Assembly (NCBI GenBank): GCA_009377605.1 | Contig: WHTT01000052.1 | Span: 1-48,156 of the forward strand | Direction: 5' to 3' | Source: Luteitalea sp. | Lineage (GTDB): Bacteria; Acidobacteriota; Vicinamibacteria; Vicinamibacterales; Vicinamibacteraceae | DNA length: 48,156 bases | Part shown: positions 36,562 to 45,569 of the stretch, piece after piece | Layout: every line of letters begins with the position of its first letter | Numbering within the stretch: the first letter of the stretch is position 1 | The notes under the pieces: model-generated | What the model saw: only the letters and a program-made list of their open reading frames with translations | Database searches by the model: none | What the model was told of the DNA's origin: nothing | Program-made: the position numbers and the translations under genes

Positions 36562-37988
36562 CCTCGGGCCTGCAGGGCGGCGACTTCCTTTGGCTTGCCG
36601 TTCTGTTCGTGCAGGAAGCTGTGAGTGAGGTCGCTCAGGCGGCGTGCGATCTCTTCCGGCGTTCGGGCGCCATGCTTCTCGACGAAGGCCTCGAACGGCA
36701 CCACTGCCTTGGCCAGTGATCGATGCCCGCCTGCGCTGCCTAGGTCTGCAAAGAAGCGCTTGACGAACTCACCGGCATTGCGCGCGTACCCGAGATTGCG
36801 CAGCGAAACAACTAATTTGTCGCCCACGATCCCGGCGATGGCGGCCCAGCGCGTGTCTTCGAGCTCGAGGAAGAAGTCGGCCGCGTAGGTGATGAGATCC
36901 TCGCGCGGCGCCTCGCCGAGGCAGCCGCAAAAGACTTGGTCCTCGTGGACGCTGGCCGCGAGCGCCCGCATGACGTACTCCAACCGCTCGTGCGTGATCT
37001 CCGCGCCTTCCATCTTGCGGATGAGGGCTGGGTCCGCCAACGGGTAGAGATTGGTGAAAGCTTCGAGATCCTGCCGGTTCGTATGGCGCGCGAAGAAGAG
37101 GGTGTCAGACTTGATGGCGTACAACATCGCCGTCGCCGTACGCTCCGAGACATCGAGATCGACGGCGCGCATGTGCTCCCACAGGATCGTGCTCGTCGAG
37201 CCGTAGTCTGGACGGATGTCCTTGAAGACCGCGTTGTAGCCGGTCTGCTCTGGGTGGTGATCGATGACGAGGTCCACGCGGTTGAGGCCATCGAAATAGT
37301 GCGGCTGCACGTCCACCGTCGCGATACGATCGTAGTGCTCGAAGTCGGCGGGCGTGACCCCGTCCACCGGGATGTCGAGCAGGCGTGCCATCCGTAGGTT
37401 CTCGGGGCGGGTCATGGGCTGCACCGCGCCGATGGTGCAGGTGGCGCGGCGGCGACGCAGGATGTAGCGAAGTGTCAGGCCGCTGGCGAGGGCATCCGGG
37501 TCGGGATCGTTGTGGAGGAGAACGAGCACGCGGTCCGCATCCTCGAAGTAACGCTGGTACTGCTGAACGCGCGCGCGTGTCATGGACCGGCTCAGCTCTG
37601 CAATGAGGGTCGGCTCGGTGAGCTCGGCGAGCGTGAACTGCGTGACCTCCGGGTACCGCTGTCGAACGTCGTCGGCGGCGCGTGTCGACGCGCCGGTGGA
37701 GAGGACATAGGTGAGGGAGCCCCCGGCGTCGCGGACCGCCTCGATCAATCGCCTCAAGCTCCGCCGCCGGTGGTCCTCGACGATCACACAGGTCTGCGGA
37801 GAGAGGTCCGCCTTTAGATAGGTGTCGACTCGACAACAGTCTGCGGCGGTCACGCGGATCCCGGCGTCGTGTAAGCGACGAGCCAGCGCGCGATTTTCAA
37901 CGAGGAAGTCGACGTCGAAGGTTGAGCTGAGAATCCGGTCGAGCGTCCGGACCATCAGCTCGGTCTGACAAATGGCGAGACACTTCAT
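36558..37988 (-). CDS. DHH-family phosphoesterase with N-terminal TrkA-N-like domain
   Basis: Protein of 476 residues. Residues 1-140 resemble an RCK/TrkA-N fold but lack the glycine loop. The DHH domain starts about residue 150: LLHNDPDPDALASG (motif I), then Asp in IATVDVQPHY, the name-giving IDHHPEQTGY, and the fourth motif around SDTLFFAR. The DHHA1 domain ends in SAGGHRSLAKA. Such enzymes hydrolyse nanoRNA, pAp or cyclic dinucleotides with Mn2+; the N-terminal domain suggests ligand control. It resembles NrnA/GdpP-type proteins without membrane spans. A perfect TATAAT and a leader hairpin lie upstream. Confidence 0.85.
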   Translation of the reverse strand: MKCLAICQTELMVRTLDRILSSTFDVDFLVENRALARRLHDAGIRVTAADCCRVDTYLKADLSPQTCVIVEDHRRRSLRRLIEAVRDAGGSLTYVLSTGASTRAADDVRQRYPEVTQFTLAELTEPTLIAELSRSMTRARVQQYQRYFEDADRVLVLLHNDPDPDALASGLTLRYILRRRRATCTIGAVQPMTRPENLRMARLLDIPVDGVTPADFEHYDRIATVDVQPHYFDGLNRVDLVIDHHPEQTGYNAVFKDIRPDYGSTSTILWEHMRAVDLDVSERTATAMLYAIKSDTLFFARHTNRQDLEAFTNLYPLADPALIRKMEGAEITHERLEYVMRALAASVHEDQVFCGCLGEAPREDLITYAADFFLELEDTRWAAIAGIVGDKLVVSLRNLGYARNAGEFVKRFFADLGSAGGHRSLAKAVVPFEAFVEKHGARTPEEIARRLSDLTHSFLHEQNGKPKEVAALQARG

Positions 37989-37998
37989 AGCCAGCGAA

Positions 37999-38028
37999 GC
38001 CCCTCGGGCGCATCATCGCCGGAGGGGC
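37999..38028 (-). promoter_or_regulatory. Leader hairpin of the DHH gene
   Basis: GCCCCTC (37999-38005) and GAGGGGC (38022-38028) form a perfect 7-bp stem with a 16-nt loop. It lies between the TATAAT and the ATG on the minus strand, so it would be in the 5' leader. Function unknown. Confidence 0.4.
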
Positions 38029-38037
38029 CAAACTCGT

Positions 38038-38088
38038 ATTATACCGCAGGTCCTCCTATGCCAGGCCGGCGGCGGACTGCGGTATGCT
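38038..38088. promoter_or_regulatory. Divergent promoter dyad between the DHH and VWA genes
   Basis: The minus strand has CTGCGGTATAAT (-10 at 38043-38038). The plus strand has CTGCGGTATGCT (-10-like at 38083-38088). The two form an inverted repeat (ATACCGCAG 38041-38049, CTGCGGTAT 38077-38085) with overlapping -35 regions. This suggests two opposed promoters sharing control. Confidence 0.45.
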
Positions 38089-38163
38089 GTGCGTCTGTGC
38101 TCGTGGACTCGAGGAGCCGGTATCGGGGCCGGTGTCGGGGCTGACTTGAGCGCCCATTTAGAA

Positions 38164-38197
38164 GGGCCGATTGCGGGGCCGATTGCAGTGCCGATTT
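38164..38197. repeat. Short tandem GGGCCGATTGC repeat
   Basis: GGGCCGATTGC occurs at 38164-38174 and 38176-38186, followed by a third partial copy (GTGCCGATT). It lies in the leader of the VWA gene. Similar GGGGCCGGT words precede it from about 38117. Confidence 0.5.
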
Positions 38198-38236
38198 AAG
38201 GCGGGGAGGGACAACCGTCGCCTTCGGTCGAGACCC

Positions 38237-39148
38237 ATGCGTGAGCTCTTGGCAAGCGTCTTCGTAGCGGTGCTGGCGGCGCCAGCTTCCGCACAGGTCG
38301 TCTATCGGACCGTGGCGGACCCCATCGTCCGCGTGAGCGTGACGGTGGTCGACGACGACGGGGCGCTGGTGAAGGGCCTCACGTCCGAGGACTTCGTCGT
38401 GCTCGAGGACGGGCGCCCGCAGACCGTCCGCTTGTTCGCGCACGGTGACGACCTGCCGGACAACCTGCCCTTCCACGTTGGTCTCCTCCTCGACACGAGC
38501 GGCAGCATGGAAGATGACATTCGCTTCGCGCGCACGGCCGCCATCAAGTTCCTCAGGCTCCTGCCCGAGGCGGACGACATGACCCTGGTCGATTTCGCCA
38601 CCGAGGTACGCCTGGCGCGGTTTGAGCCTCGTGACTTTCCACGGCTGGTCGAGCGCGTTCGCGGGCGACACACCGAGGGATGGACGGCGCTGTACGATGC
38701 GTTGAGCGTCTATCTCCACGGCGCGTTCGATCAGGACGGCGACAAGATCCTGGCCCTGTACACCGATGGCGGCGACACGTCCAGCACGGCGACCTTTGCG
38801 GACGTGCTGGATCTCGTGCGCACCTCTGATGTGACCATCTACGCGATAGGCCTGCTGGAGCACCAGGTGTCGAGCGTGCGACTGGAGCAGCGGCTTCGCC
38901 TGCAGCAAATCACCGAGGAGAGCGGCGGCCAAGCGTTCTTCCCGCTCTCGGCACGAGAGCTCGACGATGCGTATGCGCGGCTCCTCGCGGAGGTCGAGGG
39001 CCGCTACATCCTCGGCTACATCTCGACAAACCAACGACAGGACGGCACGTGGCGAAAGCTGCAAGTGCGCCTCAAGCAAGGCGCCGCGTGCGACGCGAAG
39101 CTGCGGACGCGCAAGGGCTATTTTGCGCTCTACCGCGAGGACCAGTGA
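38237..39148 (+). CDS. Secreted VWA-domain protein (acidobacterial VWFA-related type)
   Basis: Protein of 303 residues. A signal peptide covers residues 1-20 (MRELLASVFVAVLAAPASAQ). A short beta domain follows (IVRVSVTVVDDDGALVKGLT, EDFVVLEDGRPQTV), the layout of the VWFA-related family common in Acidobacteria. The von Willebrand A domain carries the metal site LLDTSGSMEDD, plus a distal Thr/Asp (HTEGWTALYDAL) and LALYTDGGDTSS, so MIDAS residues appear complete. It probably binds a protein partner at the cell surface or periplasm. ATG 38237 is chosen from the signal peptide; the frame opens at 38171. Confidence 0.85.
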   Translation: MRELLASVFVAVLAAPASAQVVYRTVADPIVRVSVTVVDDDGALVKGLTSEDFVVLEDGRPQTVRLFAHGDDLPDNLPFHVGLLLDTSGSMEDDIRFARTAAIKFLRLLPEADDMTLVDFATEVRLARFEPRDFPRLVERVRGRHTEGWTALYDALSVYLHGAFDQDGDKILALYTDGGDTSSTATFADVLDLVRTSDVTIYAIGLLEHQVSSVRLEQRLRLQQITEESGGQAFFPLSARELDDAYARLLAEVEGRYILGYISTNQRQDGTWRKLQVRLKQGAACDAKLRTRKGYFALYREDQ

Positions 39149-39236
39149 TTCTTTGATACGATTCGAGCTGGAGTGCGGGCCCTTGTCGAGGTCGTCACGA
39201 TTCGTTGTCTGTGGCTGAATCCCGAATCCTGATTTT

Positions 39237-41252
39237 ATGTCGTCCCGGTACGACCGCTTCGATCTGGTCACCGACTTCGAGCTGCGCGGCGATCAGCCGC
39301 GCGCCATCGACGAGCTCGTGACCGGCCTCGAGCGTGCGGTGCCGTGTCAAACGCTGCTCGGTGTCACAGGCTCGGGCAAGACCTTCACCATGGCGCAGGT
39401 GGTCGCCCGCGTCAACCGCCCGACGCTGGTGATGGTCCACAACAAGACGCTCGCTGCGCAGTTGTATCAGGAGTTTCGGCGCTTCTTCCCCCACAACGCG
39501 GTCGAGTACTTCGTCTCGTACTACGACTACTACCAGCCGGAGGCCTACGTCCCGTCCACCGACACCTATATCGAGAAGGAAGCCACGATCAACGACGAGA
39601 TCGACCGGATGCGGCTGTCGGCGACACGGTCGCTGTTCGAGCGCCGCGACGTCATCATCGTCGCGAGCGTCTCGTGCATCTACGGTCTCGGCTCGCCCGA
39701 GGCCTACTACGGGATGGTGCTTCCGCTCGAGCGCGGCCAGCGGATCGAGCGCGACCGCATCCTGCGGAAGCTGGTGGATATTCAGTACGAGCGCAATGAT
39801 CTGGAGTTCGGGCGCGGGACGTTCCGTGTCCGCGGCGACGTCATCGAAGTGTTTCCGTCGTACGAAGAGCAGGCGGTCCGAATCGAGCTCTTCGGTGACG
39901 AGGTGGACGAGCTCCTGACGATTGATCCGTTGACGGGCCGTACGCTCGAGCGGCACAGTCGCCTGGCCATCTATCCGAAGTCGCACTTCGTGACACCGCG
40001 CGAGCGGCTCACGCCGGCGATCGCGTCGATCAAGGAGGAGCTCACCGAGCACCGCGGTCGGCTCGAGGCCGCGGGCAAAGTGCTCGAAGCGCAGCGGCTC
40101 CACCAACGAACGATGTTCGATCTGGCGATGCTGAAGGAGATCGGGTACTGCCACGGCATCGAGAACTACGCCCGCCATCTGACGGGGCGCACGCCTGGCG
40201 AGCCACCGCCCACGCTGCTCGACTACCTGCCGTCGGACGCCCTCACCATCGCCGACGAAAGCCACCAAACGATTCCGCAGATCCGAGGCATGTACTTCGG
40301 CGACCGTTCGCGGAAGGAGATGCTGGTCGAGTACGGCTTTCGTTTGCCCTCCGCGCTGGACAACCGGCCGCTCAATTTCGACGAGTGGCGCGCGCGGGTG
40401 GATCAGATCGTCTTCGTCTCGGCGACGCCTGGGCCGTACGAGCTGCAACAATCGGGAGGCGTCGTGGTCGAGCAGATCGTGCGTCCAACCGGTCTCGTCG
40501 ATCCGCCGCTCGAGGTCCGGCCGGTGCGCGGTCAGGTCGACGATCTGCTGCACGAGATTCGCCAGCGGGCGGCCGCGAGGGAGCGGGTCCTCGTCACGAC
40601 GCTGACCAAGCAAATGGCCGAGGACTTGACGCAGTATTACCAGGAGCTGGGCGTGCGGGTGCGCTACCTGCACTCGGACATCGACACGCTGGAGCGTGTC
40701 GAGATCCTCCGCGATCTGCGGCGCGGCGCCTTCGACGTGCTCGTGGGCATCAACTTGCTCCGAGAGGGGCTCGACCTTCCGGAGGTCTCGCTCGTCGCGG
40801 TGCTCGACGCCGACAAAGAGGGATTTCTCCGTTCGGCCGGGTCGCTCATCCAGACCGTCGGCCGCGCTGCCCGCAACGTGAACGGCCGCGCCATCCTGTA
40901 TGCCGACAGCGTCACCGACTCGATGCGTCACGCGATCGGCGAGACCGAGCGGCGCCGCGCGGTCCAGGATGCCTACAACCACGAGCACGGCATCACGCCG
41001 ATGTCGATCGTGAAGCAGATTGACGACGTGTTGTCGAGTGTCTACGAGCGCGACTACACCTCGGTCCCGCTGGCGGAGAATCGCGATGAGGAGACGTTCC
41101 ACTCCGAGGCCGACCTGCGCGCCGCGATCGGCCGGGTGGAAGCCGACATGCGGTCTGCCGCCGCCAACCTGGAGTTCGAGCGTGCCGCCGCGCTGCGCGA
41201 TCGCGTGAAGAAGCTGCGCGGCTTGGTGCCCGGCGCCGTGGGGGTGCCGTGA
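39237..41252 (+). CDS. uvrB: Excinuclease ABC subunit B
   Basis: Protein of 671 residues, the damage-verifying helicase-like subunit of nucleotide excision repair. It starts [20 protein letters not shown]. Walker A is [12 protein letters not shown], the beta-hairpin region is [25 protein letters not shown], then [15 protein letters not shown]. Helicase motifs V-VI are [29 protein letters not shown] and [12 protein letters not shown]-terminal UVR domain follows ([17 protein letters not shown]). Length is standard. Its TGA overlaps the mlaE GTG (GTGA at 41249-41252), coupling repair to a lipid-transport operon. Confidence 0.97.
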   Translation: MSSRYDRFDLVTDFELRGDQPRAIDELVTGLERAVPCQTLLGVTGSGKTFTMAQVVARVNRPTLVMVHNKTLAAQLYQEFRRFFPHNAVEYFVSYYDYYQPEAYVPSTDTYIEKEATINDEIDRMRLSATRSLFERRDVIIVASVSCIYGLGSPEAYYGMVLPLERGQRIERDRILRKLVDIQYERNDLEFGRGTFRVRGDVIEVFPSYEEQAVRIELFGDEVDELLTIDPLTGRTLERHSRLAIYPKSHFVTPRERLTPAIASIKEELTEHRGRLEAAGKVLEAQRLHQRTMFDLAMLKEIGYCHGIENYARHLTGRTPGEPPPTLLDYLPSDALTIADESHQTIPQIRGMYFGDRSRKEMLVEYGFRLPSALDNRPLNFDEWRARVDQIVFVSATPGPYELQQSGGVVVEQIVRPTGLVDPPLEVRPVRGQVDDLLHEIRQRAAARERVLVTTLTKQMAEDLTQYYQELGVRVRYLHSDIDTLERVEILRDLRRGAFDVLVGINLLREGLDLPEVSLVAVLDADKEGFLRSAGSLIQTVGRAARNVNGRAILYADSVTDSMRHAIGETERRRAVQDAYNHEHGITPMSIVKQIDDVLSSVYERDYTSVPLAENRDEETFHSEADLRAAIGRVEADMRSAAANLEFERAAALRDRVKKLRGLVPGAVGVP

Positions 41253-42019
41253 CGCCACTGACCGAGTGGTCCAAGAAAGCGCTGCTGGAGCTCCAGGAAT
41301 ACGTCAAGCTGTGTGTTGCCGTCTTCCGCGGGTCCGTGACGCGCCCGTTCTACTATCGTGATGTCGTCGAGCAGTTCGACGCCATTGGCGTGGCCTCGCT
41401 CACCGTCGTTCTCCTGACCGGTCTCTTCACCGGGGCAGTGCTCGCCCTCCAGACCGGCATGACACTCGATCAGTTCGGTGCGCGCTCGGTCGTCGGCCGG
41501 CTCGTGAGCGCGGCGATGGTGAAGGAGCTGGGCCCGGTGCTCACGGCCCTCATGGTGGCCGGACGCGTCGGCTCCGGCATCGCCGCGGAGCTCGGCTCCA
41601 TGGCAGTGACCGATCAAATTAGCGCGCTGCGTGCGCTCGGTACGGATCCGATCCGTAAGCTCGCGGTGCCGCGGATTCTCGCCGGCCTGTTCATGGTGCC
41701 CGTTCTGACAGTGGTCTCTGCGGGCATCGGGATGGTCGGGGGTTGGATCATCGCGGTCACACAACTACGCGTGGCCTCCAGCGTCTACTGGACGGCGGTC
41801 GTCGATGGGCTCTATATGGAAGACCTCTGGATGGGGATGATCAAGCCGTTCTTCCTGGGCTTCGCGATCGTCAGCATCGGCTGCCACGTCGGGCTGCGGA
41901 CGAGCGGCGGCACGCAGGGGGTCGGCCGCGCCACGACCAATGCGGTCGTGGCTTCGCAAGTGGCCGTGTTGGCCATCAATTTCTTCGTGACGAAGCTGTT
42001 GACGACGGTGTTGTATTAG
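41249..42019 (+). CDS. mlaE: MlaE-type permease of an MCE lipid transporter
   Basis: Protein of 256 residues with about five membrane spans. The family core [18 protein letters not shown]-like ([22 protein letters not shown]), [45 protein letters not shown] and [25 protein letters not shown] are the hallmark MlaE segments. In the Mla system it sits in the inner membrane with MlaF and MlaD to move phospholipids. Start GTG 41249 overlaps uvrB. Its TAG stop abuts a repeat array separating it from mlaF. Confidence 0.94.
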   Translation: MTPLTEWSKKALLELQEYVKLCVAVFRGSVTRPFYYRDVVEQFDAIGVASLTVVLLTGLFTGAVLALQTGMTLDQFGARSVVGRLVSAAMVKELGPVLTALMVAGRVGSGIAAELGSMAVTDQISALRALGTDPIRKLAVPRILAGLFMVPVLTVVSAGIGMVGGWIIAVTQLRVASSVYWTAVVDGLYMEDLWMGMIKPFFLGFAIVSIGCHVGLRTSGGTQGVGRATTNAVVASQVAVLAINFFVTKLLTTVLY

Positions 42020-42165
42020 TTCCTGGTTCTTAGTTCTTGGTGCTTGGTGCGCCTATGGCGAAGTGGTCGGTTGGGAATTCGTGGGATAGCGCTTCGACGC
42101 CGCAATATCGGCCCGGGTTTCTCTCGCCGCACCAAGCACCAAGGACCAAGGACCAAGGACCTGCC
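42020..42165. repeat. Inverted array of CTTGGT-type repeats inside the mla operon
   Basis: Left arm TTCCTGGTTCTTAGTTCTTGG-type units run from the mlaE stop to about 42050. A ~75-nt core follows, then a right arm CGCACCAAGCACCAAGGACC units (42129-42163). The unit matches the array at 19814-19922. It lies between two operon genes and stays open in the mlaF frame, so a fusion product from ATG 42055 is possible. Confidence 0.8.
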
Positions 42166-42213
42166 TCGCCGACGCTGGAAGAGGCTCTCGCGGCCCCCGG
42201 TGCGCCGGTCGTC

Positions 42214-42993
42214 ATGTTCGACAAAGTGTCGCTGGCCTTCGACGACCTGGTGGTGCTGCGTGAGGTCAGCTTCACGCTGCTGCACGGGCACACGAAGATC
42301 ATCCTGGGCGCAAGCGGCGCCGGGAAGTCGACGATCCTCAAGCTCATTCTGGGACTGCTGCGTCCGGACGCCGGCGTCATCTGGGTGAATGGCGAGCGTG
42401 TCGACTTGCTCGACGAGCGCGAGCTGATGGCCGTCCGCGCGAATCTCGGCATGGTCTTTCAGGAGGGCGCCCTCTTCGACTCGCTCACGGTGCGCGAGAA
42501 CGTGGGCTACAAGCTCTACGAAGAATCGGACCGTCTGCTGGAGGACGTCGATCGCCGTGTGGAGGAGGTGCTCGGATTCGTCGGCCTCAGCGAGCACGTC
42601 GAGAAGATGCCGTCCGCGTTGTCCGGCGGGCAGCGGCGGCGCGTGGCCATTGCGCGCGCCATGACCGCGAAGCCGCGTATTCTGCTGTACGACGAGCCTA
42701 CGACAGGCCTGGATCCGATCACAGCGCTGACGATCGACGCGGAGATCATCAAGCTGCGCGATCTGGAAGGCGTCAGCTCCATGCTCGTCACACACCAATT
42801 GCGCGACGCATTCCACGTCGCGGAGCATACGGCGGTTCGCGAGAATGGTCAGCCACGGATCCTTGCCGCAAGCCGCGACAAGTCGGCCGAGGCCGAGTTC
42901 ATGATGCTGCGTGAGGGTGATGTGGTCTTCGAGGGGAACGCTCACGAGCTACGGGCTTCTAGCGACCCCTACATTCAAAGCTTTCTCTCCTAG
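42214..42993 (+). CDS. mlaF: MlaF-type ATPase of an MCE lipid transporter
   Basis: Protein of about 259 residues from ATG 42214. It is a standard ABC ATPase: Walker A ILGASGAGKSTILK, Q-loop GMVFQEGALFDSLTVRENV (the FQxGALFDSLTV form is typical of MlaF), signature ALSGGQRRRVAIARA, Walker B ILLYDEPTTGLDP and switch His in MLVTHQ. Energises MlaE-D. The frame is open to ATG 42055 through the repeat array; that extension lacks family features, but no ribosome site marks either start. Followed 11 nt later by mlaD. Confidence 0.93.
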   Translation: MFDKVSLAFDDLVVLREVSFTLLHGHTKIILGASGAGKSTILKLILGLLRPDAGVIWVNGERVDLLDERELMAVRANLGMVFQEGALFDSLTVRENVGYKLYEESDRLLEDVDRRVEEVLGFVGLSEHVEKMPSALSGGQRRRVAIARAMTAKPRILLYDEPTTGLDPITALTIDAEIIKLRDLEGVSSMLVTHQLRDAFHVAEHTAVRENGQPRILAASRDKSAEAEFMMLREGDVVFEGNAHELRASSDPYIQSFLS

Positions 42994-43004
42994 GATCTAT
43001 CCAT

Positions 43005-44045
43005 ATGCCTCGCACCCGCTCACTCGCCTGGTCGGAGCTGAAGATAGGGTTTCTCGCTCTGGCCGCCATCGTCTTGGCGGTCTTTCTGGTCTTTCTGGTC
43101 GGCGGCCAAGGTGGGCTCTTTGCTCGCGAGTACCATCTCAAGTCGCGGTATACAAACGTGATGGGACTCAAGGAGGGAGGCCTCGTCCGCCTGGGCGGCG
43201 TGGAGGTGGGCCAGATCGAGAGAATTGAGTTTGCCGGCGCGGAAATCGAGGTCACGATGACGCTGCAGCAGGCGATGCAGGACAAGGTGACCACGGGCTC
43301 GCGCGCGGCGATTGGATCGCTCAGTTTGTTGGGGGAGGGCGTCGTCGACATCACCGCGTCGACCAGCGGTGAGCCGTTGTCAGAATGGAGCTACATCCCC
43401 ACCGCGCGGCAGGCGCCGCCGCTGGGCGACGTCGCGGCCGGCGCGTCGGAAGGCCTCGAGGAGCTCACGACGATCTTGCGGGGCGTCCGTCAGGGCGAGG
43501 GCACGATGGGGAAGCTGTTCACCGACGAAGCCGTCTACCGCGAGCTCAGTGGTCTGCTCGAGACGGCGGACCGCGTCGTGGCCAGCGTCAATCGTGGCCG
43601 CGGCACCCTTGGCCAGCTGGTGAACGATCCGGCGGCATACAAGGCGTTGCGCGCCTCGCTCGAGGATCTCCAAGCGGCGACACGCCGGATCAACGCCGGG
43701 CAGGGCAGTCTGGGCCGCCTCCTCCACGACGACGCGTTCGCGCGGTCGCTGACGGCGACGACGAAGAACCTCGATGAGGTGACGGCGCGCATTTCGCGCG
43801 GTGAGGGAACCGCCGGCAAGCTCGTCACGGATGACGCCCTGTACAAGCGCCTGGCCGCGGTGAGCCAGGGGCTGGAGCGTCTCGTCGCCCGGCTGGAGGC
43901 CGGTGAAGGGACGGCAGGGCGATTGCTCCATGACCGGCAGTTGTATGAGAACATGGATGGAGCCGTGCGCGAGTTGCGGGGCTTGCTTGCCGACATCCGG
44001 AGCGACCCGAGGAAGTTCCTCAACGTCCGGGTCAGCATCTTTTGA
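43005..44045 (+). CDS. mlaD: MCE-domain lipid-binding protein (MlaD-like) with five 34-residue repeats
   Basis: Protein of 346 residues anchored by one N-terminal span (about 14-32). An MCE domain follows (residues 40-125: LKSRYTNVMGLKEGGLVRLGGVEVGQIERIEF and SLSLLGEGVVDIT). MlaD rings bind phospholipid in the periplasm. The C-terminal part has five glycine motifs at exact 34-residue spacing: GEGTMG (164), GRGTLG (198), GQGSLG (232), GEGTAG (266) and GEGTAG (300). Each is followed by L-x-x-D-x-x-x-Y/F-x-x-L. These probably form a helical or solenoid extension toward the outer membrane. Confidence 0.92.
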   Translation: MPRTRSLAWSELKIGFLALAAIVLAVFLVFLVGGQGGLFAREYHLKSRYTNVMGLKEGGLVRLGGVEVGQIERIEFAGAEIEVTMTLQQAMQDKVTTGSRAAIGSLSLLGEGVVDITASTSGEPLSEWSYIPTARQAPPLGDVAAGASEGLEELTTILRGVRQGEGTMGKLFTDEAVYRELSGLLETADRVVASVNRGRGTLGQLVNDPAAYKALRASLEDLQAATRRINAGQGSLGRLLHDDAFARSLTATTKNLDEVTARISRGEGTAGKLVTDDALYKRLAAVSQGLERLVARLEAGEGTAGRLLHDRQLYENMDGAVRELRGLLADIRSDPRKFLNVRVSIF

Positions 44046-44072
44046 GGGCCCCTGTCTTAGAGGAGGTTCGTG

Positions 44073-44351
44073 GTGGCACGCGACAACGACGGAAACGGCG
44101 GGTCTGTGGTGGTAGCGTTCTTCCTAGGGACGATGGTTGGTGCGGCTGCAGCGTTGTTATGGGCGCCAGGACCGGGTGAGGAGATGCGACGACGGCTCTC
44201 CGACCGTGCTCGCGAGGGGCGCGAGCGTGCCGCGGAAGCGGCGCACATAGGACGGGAGTTCGTCCATAAACAGCGCGAGACGGTCTCGGCCGCAATCGAC
44301 CGTGGCAAGGAAGCCTATCAAGAGGCGCGTAGCCCGAAGGAGCCGGCGTGA
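44073..44351 (+). CDS. YtxH-like small membrane protein
   Basis: Protein of about 92 residues. A short N-terminal span with the GVVVAFFLGTMVGAAAALLWAPGPGEEMRRRL pattern (seen here as SVVVAFFLG-TMVGAAAALLWAPGPG) is the YtxH signature: one glycine-rich helix, then APxxGxExR. The rest is a charged amphipathic helix. AGGAGG at 44061-44066 favours GTG 44073 over 44070. Its stop overlaps the next start (GTGA). Position suggests a helper of the MCE transporter; the role is unknown. Confidence 0.75.
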   Translation: MARDNDGNGGSVVVAFFLGTMVGAAAALLWAPGPGEEMRRRLSDRAREGRERAAEAAHIGREFVHKQRETVSAAIDRGKEAYQEARSPKEPA

Positions 44352-44770
44352 GCGAGTGGAGCACGATACTGCTTGGCGTCATTGCTGCGTCGACGCTGGT
44401 CATGGCGCTCATCCAGGTTGGGGCGATCGTGTATGCGGCGCGCACGGCGCGCCGCGTCGAGGCGCTCATTACCAAGGTCGAGCACGACGTGCGGCCGCTC
44501 GTCGAGCGCGCCAACCAGCTAGGCGTCGACGCCGCACGGATCTCGGGGCTCGCGGTGGGACAAGTGGAGCGTGCGGATCGACTCATGGGCGACATGGCAC
44601 AGCGCGTCGATACGACGCTCGGTATCGTGCAGAACGCCATTGTCGCGCCGGTTCGCGAAGGCGCCGCTGTCTTCGGAGCTTTGCGTGCGCTGCTCGACAC
44701 GATGCGCTCGTTCCGCCGACGGCCGGCGGGAGCGCGCGGCGACGAGGACGACGCGCTGTTCATCGGCTGA
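44348..44770 (+). CDS. DUF948-like membrane-anchored coiled-coil protein
   Basis: Protein of 140 residues. One N-terminal span (ILLGVIAASTLVMALIQVGAIVYAA) is followed by a long helical region rich in Val/Glu/Arg, as in DUF948 and apolipoprotein-like proteins, and a charged tail. It overlaps the YtxH-like gene and completes the mla run. It may brace the transporter across the periplasm; this is inference. Confidence 0.6.
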   Translation: MSEWSTILLGVIAASTLVMALIQVGAIVYAARTARRVEALITKVEHDVRPLVERANQLGVDAARISGLAVGQVERADRLMGDMAQRVDTTLGIVQNAIVAPVREGAAVFGALRALLDTMRSFRRRPAGARGDEDDALFIG

Positions 44771-44837
44771 GCAGGAGCGTACGGCGTTGTGACTCTCGGG
44801 TTCTCAAGGGGAGCGCTCATCGTCAAGGGGGGATACG

Positions 44838-45383
44838 ATGTCGAAACCGTCGTGGAGAAGTGTGTGGCTGGCCGGGCTGGGTGTGCTGCTCGCGGTTCCT
44901 GCGGCGGCGCAAGCGCCCAAATCTGCGGACCTCGCGCTCGCGTTGGGCAAGAAGATGAGCGCGGCCAAGCTGACGTATCTCGTTGCACCGGATGTCGAGG
45001 CGCCCGACCAGTTCGTCGGGGCGTTTCATATACCGGAGGTGGAGCTGCGTGTCGTGGCTGCGCAGTACACTGCGCCAGCGCTCCTCAAGGAGCACGTGCT
45101 CAAGGAGGAGCATCAAGAGGCCTACATCGAGCTGAGCAGCGGGTCCGAGCTCGAGTCCCGCACGTTCGTCGATGACATTAGCGCCGACGGGCTCCGTGCC
45201 GACCCACCCAAGGGACTGGCAGGCGATACATACCAAGTGGGAAATACCACGGTGACCTTCAATAAGGACTGGAAAACCCAGGAGCTGACCGAGGCTGCCT
45301 ACAAGGAGGCGTTCAGCAAGGCGGAGGCGGAGTACGTTCGCGTCCTTACCATCCTGACAGGAAAAGTAGGACAGTCGCAGTGA
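44838..45383 (+). CDS. Secreted protein of unknown function
   Basis: Protein of 181 residues with a clear signal peptide (residues 1-25, ending AAAQA). The mature part is Lys/Glu-rich and mixed alpha/beta (ADLALALGKKMSAAKLTYLVA, EVELRVVAAQYTAP). No cysteine or lipobox is present. No family is recognised. AGGGGGG precedes ATG 44838. It follows the mla genes by 67 nt and may be co-transcribed with them. Confidence 0.7.
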   Translation: MSKPSWRSVWLAGLGVLLAVPAAAQAPKSADLALALGKKMSAAKLTYLVAPDVEAPDQFVGAFHIPEVELRVVAAQYTAPALLKEHVLKEEHQEAYIELSSGSELESRTFVDDISADGLRADPPKGLAGDTYQVGNTTVTFNKDWKTQELTEAAYKEAFSKAEAEYVRVLTILTGKVGQSQ

Positions 45384-45387
45384 CGGA

Positions 45388-45565
45388 AGGGATCAAGGGA
45401 TCTAGGGAGCTAGGGATCAAGGGATCAAGGGGAGCTCGAACAACGGGGGGCGCTAAGCGATCAACGTCGTAGCCTCTCCGCCCACCTTCCCTAGATCCCT
45501 TGATCCCTTGATCCCTAGCTCCCTAGCTCCCTTGATCCCTAGGAAACCCTAGGAAACCCTAGGAA
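45388..45565. repeat. Inverted array of GGGATCAA/TAGATCCC repeats
   Basis: The left arm (45388-45437) has GGGATCAAGGGATCTAGGGA-type units. The right arm (45490-45565) has CCTAGATCCCTTGATCCC units plus three copies of CCTAGGAAAC. The core is about 50 nt. Arms are complementary over 40-50 bp. It separates the convergent secreted-protein and outer-membrane-protein genes and may end both transcripts. The unit is related to the tandem at 32921-32968. Confidence 0.85.
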
Positions 45566-45569
45566 ACGC

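Noticed and set aside
39195-41258. 687-codon minus-strand frame opposite uvrB
   Set aside because: Long only because of codon bias at high GC; uvrB motifs are complete on the plus strand.
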